DNA from: an uncultured delta proteobacterium
Lineage (GTDB): Bacteria; Myxococcota_A; Polyangia; Polyangiales; Polyangiaceae
NCBI GenBank assembly: GCA_903893335.1
Contig: CAITLX010000059.1
Location: forward strand, 1 to 13,240
Direction: 5' to 3'
Length of the DNA: 13,240 nt
Numbering within the stretch: position 1 is the stretch's first letter; each line of letters begins with the position of its first letter. This document shows, one piece after another, positions 7,402 through 13,240 of the stretch. The notes under the pieces were generated by a model. That model was not told the DNA's origin. It ran no database searches and was given only the letters and a program-made list of their open reading frames with translations. A program made the translations under genes and the position numbers.

Positions 7402-8231
7402 ATGTCGTCGTGGAACAGCGGCTCGCGGTTGCGGGTGTAGCGGTAGACGAGCTGACGCGCCTCGGTCGAGATGTGCGTGAACTGCGCGCCGAAGCCGGGC
7501 GAGGCCGAGCCCTCGACGCTGTCGCGCGTCCAGCGCACGACGGCGCCGGCCTCGAACTCGTAGCCGCCGGGCATCGACACGCGCAGGTTCACCGTCTGGC
7601 CGATGCGCGGGATGTTGTACGTCGCGACGAACAGCCCGCCGTGCACGACGACGTCGTTGCCGCCGAGCCCCTTGTAGAAGTTCGAGGCGCTGTGCGCTCC
7701 GAGCTCGGCCTCGGCGCGGATGGCGTCGGCCGGAGGAGGCGCCGAGAGGTAGGGCGCGCCTGCCGCGGGGGCCTGCGCCACGGGGGGAGCGGCGACAGGG
7801 GGCGCGTACGCCACGGGCGGTGCAGCGACCGGGGGCGCGTACGCCACAGGCGGAGCCGCCATCTGGGCAGGCGCAGGCGCCGCGACGGGCATGGGCGCGG
7901 CTGCCGAGGGGGGCGGGCGTTGGGTCAGCCCGTGCACGAGGCCGAGCGAGCCGGCCACGCCCTCGAGCGCGGCGGTCACCGCCGGGTGCGTCTGGGGCTG
8001 CGACTGCAGCAGGCCGAGCGCGCGGCGCACGGCGTCGAGCGCGATGGGCCCGTGCGTGGCGATCGCTGCGCCGCCGGAGCGCTCGATCTGGAAGAGCGCC
8101 CCCATCGCTTGCGAGACGGGCTCGGCGGCGGCGGCGAGCGCCGCGGGCACGCCAGGATCGGACTGCAACGCGCCGAGGGCGCGAGCCAGCGACTCACGGG
8201 CGGTCTTAGCCGTGGAGACGGGGTCGGACAT
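7398..8231 (-). CDS. PilZ-domain protein with duplicated helical N-terminus
   Basis: The protein has 277 residues and is probably cytoplasmic. Residues 1-106 are Ala/Leu-rich helices made of two similar units about 53 residues apart (RALGALQSDP at 17-26, RALGLLQSQP at 70-79). Residues 107-168 are a Pro/Ala/Val linker with an 11-residue repeat (APPVAYAPPVA). Residues about 175-277 resemble the short PilZ-type domain expanded in Myxococcus: GGLFVATYNIPRIGQTV, then strands ending AGAVVRWTR and SPGFGAQFTHIS. The RxxxR and D/NxSxxG motifs that bind cyclic di-GMP are not evident, so nucleotide binding is doubtful. Start ATG 8231 has AGGAG 5 nt upstream; a start at 8258 would add nine residues and has no such site. 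It lies 27 nt after the formyltransferase and overlaps the protease-barrel gene by 4 nt. Confidence 0.85.
   Translation of the reverse strand: MSDPVSTAKTARESLARALGALQSDPGVPAALAAAAEPVSQAMGALFQIERSGGAAIATHGPIALDAVRRALGLLQSQPQTHPAVTAALEGVAGSLGLVHGLTQRPPPSAAAPMPVAAPAPAQMAAPPVAYAPPVAAPPVAYAPPVAAPPVAQAPAAGAPYLSAPPPADAIRAEAELGAHSASNFYKGLGGNDVVVHGGLFVATYNIPRIGQTVNLRVSMPGGYEFEAGAVVRWTRDSVEGSASPGFGAQFTHISTEARQLVYRYTRNREPLFHDDM
7768..7866 (-). repeat. 33-bp tandem repeat in the PilZ linker
   Basis: Three 33-bp units (7768-7800, 7801-7833, 7834-7866) encode the repeated 11-residue Pro/Ala/Val segment. The second and third units share GGCGCGTACGCCAC exactly at their left ends; the first and the outer parts have drifted. 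It is an in-frame coding repeat, probably variable in length between strains. Confidence 0.75.
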
Positions 8232-8258
8232 GAACGCTCCTGTTCGAAAACGGGACAA

Positions 8259-9197
8259 TCACCCTACCACCAACCCCTGCGTCCGCGCGACGAGGTCGGC
8301 GAAAGCTTTCGCGTCGGCCGGCTCGTCGTCGATCTCCCCCTCCAGAAGCTCGAGGGCGCCGTCGGCGGTGCGCACGACCGCGCGCCCCGCCACGACGGCT
8401 GCCTCGCCGGGCGCCAGCACGCGCGGAAACGAGGCCGCCGCGCGCGCCGCGTGCACGGCGACCATCGTGTCGCCGATCTCGGTGAAGGCTCCCGGGGCGG
8501 GCGCGAGCGCGCGGATGCGGCAGAGCAGGCGCTCGGTCGTCCACCCGAAGCGCAGCGCGCACGCGTCGTCGTCGGGCGCGGGGGCCTCGGTCGCCAGCGC
8601 GGCGTCCTGCTCCCTCTCGTCCACGGGCTCGCCGCGCGCGAAGCGGGCGACGGTGTCGCGCAGCAGGGCGAGCGAGGGGCGGTCGAGCGCGCGCGCGAGC
8701 CGCCACGCGTTCCACGACGGGTCGATGGCGAGCCGCCGGCTGCCGAGGATGGCCCCCGTGTCGTAGTCGGCCTCGAGCCGGTGCGCGGTGACGCCCGTCT
8801 CGGCGTCGCCCGCGTCGAGGGCCGCGAAGTAGGGGTCGGCCCCGCGGTGGCGCGGCAGCAGCGAGGGGTGCACGCCGAAGCCGCCGAGCCGCGCGGCGCG
8901 CACCGCCGCCATCGGCACCCGCGTCGTCCAGAACCAGCTGACCACGAGGTCGGGGCGTAGCCGCTCGGCGGTCTGCACGATCCACGCGTCGTCTGCCGCG
9001 GCGCGGAGCCGCACCCGGTCGGCGCCGAGCCGCCGGGTGAGCCTGCGCCGGCCGACGGCGTCGGCGCGGCTCAGCACGGCCTGCTCGATGACGTGGCCGT
9101 CGTGGTGCAGCAGCACGCCCGCGAGCGGCAGCCCGAGCAGCAGGATGCGCAGGCCGCCCGCGGCGGCGACGGACGGAGGGGCCGGAGGGGCGCGCAT
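8259..9197 (-). CDS. Formyltransferase-fold protein with altered catalytic Asn
   Basis: The protein has 312 residues, close to methionyl-tRNA formyltransferase (about 315). The N-terminal Rossmann-like domain starts GLRILLLGLPLAG. The family core is HPSLLPRHRGADPY, then GVTAHRLEADYDTGAIL. Counted from ATG 9197, catalytic-site residues are H110 and D146, the same numbers as in E. coli Fmt, but N108 is Gly here (FGVHPSLL instead of NVHxSLL). The C-terminal part (RIRALAPAPGAF onward) matches the second Fmt domain. It may transfer a formyl group from 10-formyl-tetrahydrofolate to an amine, or may have lost or changed that activity; no def gene is adjacent, so it is probably not the housekeeping fmt. 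An in-frame GTG at 9239 is an alternative start; ATG 9197 is preferred because TACGAC lies 11 nt upstream. Neither has a Shine-Dalgarno sequence. First gene of a minus-strand operon. Confidence 0.82.
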   Translation of the reverse strand: MRAPPAPPSVAAAGGLRILLLGLPLAGVLLHHDGHVIEQAVLSRADAVGRRRLTRRLGADRVRLRAAADDAWIVQTAERLRPDLVVSWFWTTRVPMAAVRAARLGGFGVHPSLLPRHRGADPYFAALDAGDAETGVTAHRLEADYDTGAILGSRRLAIDPSWNAWRLARALDRPSLALLRDTVARFARGEPVDEREQDAALATEAPAPDDDACALRFGWTTERLLCRIRALAPAPGAFTEIGDTMVAVHAARAAASFPRVLAPGEAAVVAGRAVVRTADGALELLEGEIDDEPADAKAFADLVARTQGLVVG

Positions 9198-9250
9198 CGG
9201 GCCCGGCGGTCGTAGCGCGAGCGCCCGTCGCGGCGCCACCCAGACGCACC

Positions 9251-9286
9251 GAAAACTTGGTCCGTCCAGGGCGGGGCTGCTAGCTC
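9251..9286 (+). promoter_or_regulatory. Promoter-like element before ftsE
   Basis: GAAAACTTGG at 9251-9260 gives a TTGGTC -35-like hexamer (9257-9262), an 18-nt spacer and TAGCTC (9281-9286), 6 nt before the ATG. The first ten bases and spacing match the element upstream of the lipoprotein gene. Transcription would begin at or next to the start codon. GGGAG at 9287-9291 is too close to the ATG to serve as a normal ribosome-binding site. Confidence 0.4.
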
Positions 9287-9292
9287 GGGAGC

Positions 9293-10060
<768 letters not shown>

Positions 10061-10087
10061 TCGAACGACGAGGGGACGGAGCACGCG

Positions 10088-10972
10088 ATGGAGTTCTCAT
10101 CGATGACGACGGCGGCGCGCGCGCTGCGTGGGGGTCGGAGCGACTGGCGGCTGCACGCGCTCAGCGTGTTCTCGCTCGCGGTCGCGTTCGTGTGCCTCGC
10201 GTCGGCGCTGCTGGTCGTGGTCAACCTGCAGGCGGTCGAGGCGCGCTGGGCTCGCGCCGGACGGGCCTCGATCTACCTGAAGGACGGCGTCGCCGACGAC
10301 GACGTCGCGGCCCTGCGCCGCGCGCTCGCGCAGACGCCGGGCGTCTCGGGCACGCGCTACCTCTCGCAGGCCGACGCCCGCAAGGACGTCCTCGGCGACG
10401 GCGTCGCCGGGGCGCTCGCGGCGCTGCCGCCCGAGGCCTTCCCCGCCTCGGTCGAGCTCGACTTCACCCCCGAGCTCGGCGACGAGTCGATCGCCACCCT
10501 GGTCGCGAAGCTGCGCTCGGTGCCGAGCGTCGAGTCGGTCGAGACCTACCAGCGCTGGACCGAGCGCCTCGCCGCGCTTCTGCGCGGCGGCGTCGCGGCG
10601 AGCGCGGTGCTCGCCATCGTGGTGTTCGCCGCGGTCGTGTCCGTCGTCGCCTCGACGATGCGCCTCGCCTTGCAGCGCCGTCGCCGCGAGATCGAGGTGC
10701 TCAAGCTCGTCGGCGCCACCGACGCGTACGTGCGCGGCCCCTTCGTCCTCGAGGGCGCCATGGAGGGCGTGCTCGGCGCGATCGCGGCGCTGCTGCTGCT
10801 CGGCCTGCTCTTCTCGATCGTCCGCGGGCGGTTCGACGCCGACCTCGCGATGCTCATCGGCATGGCCCCCGTGTTCCTCCCCTGGCCGTTCGCGCTCGGC
10901 CTCACGGCGCTCGGCGCCATGCTCGGCGCCATCGCCGCGCTCGCCGGCGTGCGTCGCTTCGCGGCGGTGTGA
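10088..10972 (+). CDS. ftsX: Cell-division permease FtsX
   Basis: The protein has 294 residues. FtsX is the membrane partner of FtsE and passes its ATP-driven motion to a periplasmic activator. Four membrane helices are visible at about 24-47, 168-190, 222-246 and 266-288. A periplasmic domain of about 120 residues lies between the first two (ASIYLKDGVADDDVAALRRAL onward), and FtsX-type sequences such as RRREIEVLKLVGAT and VRGPFVLEG follow helix two. The start at 10088 has GGAG 6 nt upstream; an in-frame ATG at 10103 is a weaker choice. The stop lies 2 nt before the envC start, so translation is probably coupled. The order ftsE-ftsX-LytM activator is the classic arrangement. Confidence 0.94.
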   Translation: MEFSSMTTAARALRGGRSDWRLHALSVFSLAVAFVCLASALLVVVNLQAVEARWARAGRASIYLKDGVADDDVAALRRALAQTPGVSGTRYLSQADARKDVLGDGVAGALAALPPEAFPASVELDFTPELGDESIATLVAKLRSVPSVESVETYQRWTERLAALLRGGVAASAVLAIVVFAAVVSVVASTMRLALQRRRREIEVLKLVGATDAYVRGPFVLEGAMEGVLGAIAALLLLGLLFSIVRGRFDADLAMLIGMAPVFLPWPFALGLTALGAMLGAIAALAGVRRFAAV

Positions 10973-10974
10973 CC

Positions 10975-11937
10975 ATGCGCGCACGCCTGCTCGTCGCCGC
11001 GCTCGGCCTCTGCCTCGTCAGCGGCCTCGCCGTCGCCGACGCGCCCGCGCAGCGCGCCGAGCCCCTCGCGTCCATCGGCGGCGTCGACCAGGTGCTCGTC
11101 GCCCTCGAGGCCGAGGAGCGCACCGTGCGCGCCGAGCTCGAGACGCTCGCGCCGCGCATCGAGGGTGCGCGCAAGCGAGCCGCCGTGCGCGGACGCGCGC
11201 TCTACCGCCTCGTTCGCGCCGGGCTGCTGCCGGTCGGCGGCGGCTTCGGCGCGCTGTTCGAGCACGCCATCCGCGTCGAGCGCGTGCGCCGCGGCGTCGA
11301 CGAGGACGTGCGCGAGCTCGACGCCGCCTCCACGCGCAAGACCGAGCTGATGCACCGCCTCGAGGCCATCGCCACGCGCCGCGCGCCGCTCGAGCTCGAG
11401 CAGCAGGCCGCCACGCGCGCGCGCGCCGTGCTCGAGGAGGCCGAGGATCGCCGCCTCTCGTTCGAGCGCGCGTTCCAGTCCAAGGGCGCGGGCAACGGCG
11501 ACTACGTCGCGGTCTACGGCGGGGCCGGCCCCATCGACCCCGCGGCGGCCGGCGATCCCTTCCGCGCCCAGAAGGGGCGCCTGCCCTTCCCGATCGCGGG
11601 CCGCACCGAGATCTCGCGCGTGCGCCGCGGCGGCGCCGAGGGCCCCGGCCTCGAGCTGCGCGCGGCCCCCGGGACGGCCGTGCGCGCCGTGCACGGCGGG
11701 CGCGTCGCGTTCGCCGACCGCTACGCGAGCTTCGGCAAGGTCGTCATCATCGACCACGGCGACGGCTTCTTCACGCTGCTCGGCAACCTCGCCACGGTCG
11801 ACGCGCGCCAGGGCGACTCGGTCGCAGCCGGCGCGCGCGTCGGCACCGTGGGCGACGACGGCAAGGGCCCCATGGTCTACTTCGAGGTGCGCCACTCGGG
11901 CGCGACGCTCGACCCCGGACCATGGCTCGGCCTCTGA
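10975..11937 (+). CDS. envC: EnvC-like amidase activator with degenerate LytM domain
   Basis: The protein has 320 residues, shorter than the 419 of E. coli EnvC. A signal peptide spans 1-22 (h-region LLVAALGLCLVSGLAV, cut near ADA). A charged coiled coil covers about 36-170 and fits the arm that docks on FtsX. A LytM/M23 domain covers about 205-320 (PGTAVRAVHGGRVAF, GKVVIIDHGDGFFTLLGNL, VYFEVRH, ending DPGPWLGL). The zinc and catalytic positions of active LytM enzymes are all replaced: the HxGxD region reads GPGLE, the Y-x-H-L position reads GNL (N271), and HxHFE reads MVYFE. It is therefore expected to activate a separate amidase rather than cut peptidoglycan itself, as in EnvC. The start is 2 nt after ftsX, and the last 16 nt overlap the next gene. 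Confidence 0.9.
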   Translation: MRARLLVAALGLCLVSGLAVADAPAQRAEPLASIGGVDQVLVALEAEERTVRAELETLAPRIEGARKRAAVRGRALYRLVRAGLLPVGGGFGALFEHAIRVERVRRGVDEDVRELDAASTRKTELMHRLEAIATRRAPLELEQQAATRARAVLEEAEDRRLSFERAFQSKGAGNGDYVAVYGGAGPIDPAAAGDPFRAQKGRLPFPIAGRTEISRVRRGGAEGPGLELRAAPGTAVRAVHGGRVAFADRYASFGKVVIIDHGDGFFTLLGNLATVDARQGDSVAAGARVGTVGDDGKGPMVYFEVRHSGATLDPGPWLGL

Positions 11938-12641
11938 CCGTCACGCGCCCCGCGCTCGCTTCGCTGCTCGTCGTCGCCGCGCTCGGTCGGTCGGCACCCG
12001 CCGCGGCGCAGCCTGCGCCTGGCGCGCTCCCGGCGCTCCCGGCACCCCCGCCGCCGCCTGCGTACGCTCCCCCGGCGCCGCCCGGGCCGATGCTCGCGCC
12101 CCCCGTGCAGCCGCCTCCGGGCTACGCCGGCCCCTACGCGCTGCCGCCTGGCTGGCAGGCGTGGCCCGCGGGCCCCGCGCCGACGCCCCCCACCGAGCTT
12201 CGCTACGTGCCCGGCCAGCCCATCCCCGGCGGCTACCACCACGAGTCGCTCATCCGCCGCGGGCTCGTGCTCGCGGGCGCGATCGTCGGCGGGAGCATGT
12301 ACGCCATCTCGTTCTCGGTCGCGGCCAACAGCCCCGCCTCCGAGGACGGCTGGCTGCTCGTCCCCGTGCTCGGCCCCTTCCTCGACCTCGGCGCGCGCGG
12401 TCGCCGCTGCACCGGCGAGTGCTTCGACGACGCCGGCGCGCGCGCGGCGCTCACGCTCGACGGCATCGTGCAGCTGACCGGCGCCGCGCTGGTGCTCGGA
12501 GGGCTCTTCGCCAGGCGCGAGGTGCTCGTGCGCGACGACGCCGCGCTCGTGCAGGGCCGCCCCGCGTTCGCGAGCCTCCAGGTCGCGCCGACGACCCTCG
12601 GCCACCAGGGCTACGGCCTGGCGGCGCTCGGCTGGTTCTGA
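11922..12641 (+). CDS. Proline-rich secreted/membrane protein, uncharacterised
   Basis: The protein has 239 residues. A signal peptide (1-29, h-region ALASLLVVAALG, ending AAA) leads into a proline-rich region (31-105) with PPPPP and PP-G-Y motifs. A YHHESLIRRG stretch follows, then hydrophobic segments at about 113-134 and 178-197, with a weaker one at 143-157. A small loop carries Cys163 and Cys167. The end is YGLAALGWF. It starts inside envC in another frame (16-nt overlap) with no clear ribosome-binding site, so its translation probably depends on envC. Position suggests an envelope role alongside FtsEX-EnvC. The layout resembles proline-rich envelope proteins common in myxobacteria, but I do not recognise a named family. 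Confidence 0.72.
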   Translation: MARPLTVTRPALASLLVVAALGRSAPAAAQPAPGALPALPAPPPPPAYAPPAPPGPMLAPPVQPPPGYAGPYALPPGWQAWPAGPAPTPPTELRYVPGQPIPGGYHHESLIRRGLVLAGAIVGGSMYAISFSVAANSPASEDGWLLVPVLGPFLDLGARGRRCTGECFDDAGARAALTLDGIVQLTGAALVLGGLFARREVLVRDDAALVQGRPAFASLQVAPTTLGHQGYGLAALGWF

Positions 12642-12724
12642 GGCCGCAACCGCCACGCGCCCGGGGCCGACGGGGCCCACGCTGGACGCGTCGTGCGTCC
12701 CCCGAACCCCGAGGAGCCTCCCCC
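12642..12724 (+). promoter_or_regulatory. Leader of the 161-residue protein gene
   Basis: This 83-bp gap holds a 6-bp inverted repeat (GGACGC at 12684-12689, GCGTCC at 12695-12700) and GAGGAG at 12711-12716, 8 nt before the next ATG. The gap is longer than those inside the ftsE operon, so a separate promoter is possible, but no clear -35/-10 pair is visible. Confidence 0.35.
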
Positions 12725-13210
12725 ATGGACACCCGCATCTCCCCCGGCGGCAGCCGGACCGACGTCGTGCTCACCGACAGCGCACCCCGCGTCACGCCGC
12801 GAGGGGGCCCCGCCTTCCGCGAGGTCGTCGCGCGCGGCGCCGGCGCCGTCGTCCGGGGCGCCGAGGCCGCCGTCGGCTCGCTGCCCGGCGCACCCCTGGT
12901 CACCGCGGCGCTGCGCCCGGGCGGCGCTACGCTGGCCGTGCCGGCCCGCAGCGCGAGCGGGTTCGCCAGCCCCACCGCCACCGGAGCCGTCCCGCGCGCG
13001 GGGGCCTCGGCCGCCGAGTCGCCCGTCGCGGCGACGGCAGGCGAGGGGGGCTCGGTCGAGCAGGCCCTCGCGCAGAGCCAGGAGTTCAACCTCTACTACT
13101 TGCAGCTCCAGGAGCAGATGGCCGCGGAGAACCGCTCCTACACCGCCATGTCCAACGTGCTCAAGGCCAGGCACGACACGGTGAAGAACGCGATCGGCAA
13201 CCTCCGTTGA
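12725..13210 (+). CDS. 161-residue protein with conserved-looking helical C-terminus
   Basis: The start ATG 12725 has GAGGAG 8 nt upstream. There is no signal peptide and no membrane helix. The N-terminal part is low in complexity, but residues about 28-64 (FREVVARGAGAVVRGAEAAV, then SLPGAPLVTAALR) look like an amphipathic helix. The middle is Ala/Ser/Pro/Gly-rich. Residues 111-161 are clearly structured and amphipathic: QSQEFNLYYLQLQEQMAAEN, SYTAMSNVLKARHDTVKN and AIGNLR. A small-headed protein ending in a helix with L-x-x-Q and regular N/R residues recalls inner-rod or needle subunits of type III secretion systems, some of which occur in incomplete form in myxobacteria. This is only a hypothesis; the gene could equally be an unknown cytoplasmic adaptor. 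Confidence 0.75.
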   Translation: MDTRISPGGSRTDVVLTDSAPRVTPRGGPAFREVVARGAGAVVRGAEAAVGSLPGAPLVTAALRPGGATLAVPARSASGFASPTATGAVPRAGASAAESPVAATAGEGGSVEQALAQSQEFNLYYLQLQEQMAAENRSYTAMSNVLKARHDTVKNAIGNLR

Positions 13211-13240
13211 TTTCGTGGCATACTGACGTTCCACGATGAC
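13211..13240 (+). other. Possible promoter box and start of a next gene
   Basis: After the last stop a TACTGA box (13221-13226) lies 9 nt before an ATG at 13236, cut off by the window edge. No Shine-Dalgarno sequence precedes it. The spacing matches the other TA-box starts in this window, so a leaderless gene could begin here. Confidence 0.25.

Noticed and set aside
4117..7440. A 1107-residue open frame on the plus strand opposite the protease-barrel gene
   Set aside because: Its translation is dominated by Arg, Ala, Val, Asp and Glu without domains; it is the usual antisense shadow in GC-rich DNA, while the minus strand has a signal peptide and clear motifs.
7768..7866. Repeat array as a possible CRISPR
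   Set aside because: The repeats are in frame, contiguous without unique spacers and encode a Pro/Ala linker.
10975..11937. Active peptidoglycan endopeptidase of the M23 family
   Set aside because: The zinc-binding His and Asp residues and the catalytic His are all replaced, so the activator role is preferred.
11165..12680. Other long open frames on both strands over envC and the proline-rich gene
   Set aside because: They show Arg/Ala/Gly-biased composition and no signal peptides or motifs, in contrast to the chosen frames.

Overview
The window comes from a very GC-rich (by eye mostly above 70%) bacterial chromosome with gene density near 95%. The most likely source is a myxobacterium or relative (Myxococcota, former Deltaproteobacteria). 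That placement is an inference from several things: the base composition; a short PilZ protein of the type expanded in myxobacteria; the SHOCT/DUF4190 membrane protein; a proline-rich secreted protein next to ftsEX; and the C-terminal helical family of the last gene. No RNA genes, insertion sequences, CRISPR arrays or integration scars were seen.

Left end (1-700). The tail of a fibronectin-III-like protein is followed by a small SHOCT + DUF4190 membrane protein. This end is visibly less GC-rich than the rest.

700-3830. A rhodanese-like protein on the minus strand diverges from an RNase J-type ribonuclease on the plus strand. The ribonuclease is followed by a ten-helix EamA/DMT-family permease.

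3830-9240, minus strand, read right to left. This block runs: a formyltransferase-fold enzyme lacking the usual catalytic Asn; a two-part PilZ protein; a 995-residue outer-membrane protein joining a gluzincin metalloprotease, a TolB-like propeller and an Omp85-type beta-barrel in one chain; and a small lipoprotein. The first three are almost contiguous (27-nt gap, then a 4-nt GTGA overlap). The lipoprotein has its own promoter-like element.

9250-12640, plus strand. This is an ftsE-ftsX-envC cell-division operon (ABC ATPase, permease and a catalytically dead LytM activator). It ends in a proline-rich secreted/membrane protein that overlaps envC by 16 nt. A 161-residue protein with a conserved-looking helical C-terminus follows, and what may be the next start codon lies at the right edge.

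The most notable points are the protease-propeller-Omp85 fusion and an identical ten-base promoter-like element upstream of ftsE and the lipoprotein gene. Genes also fall into two start classes: some have a Shine-Dalgarno sequence, others have a TA-containing box 6-11 nt before the start, which suggests leaderless mRNAs.
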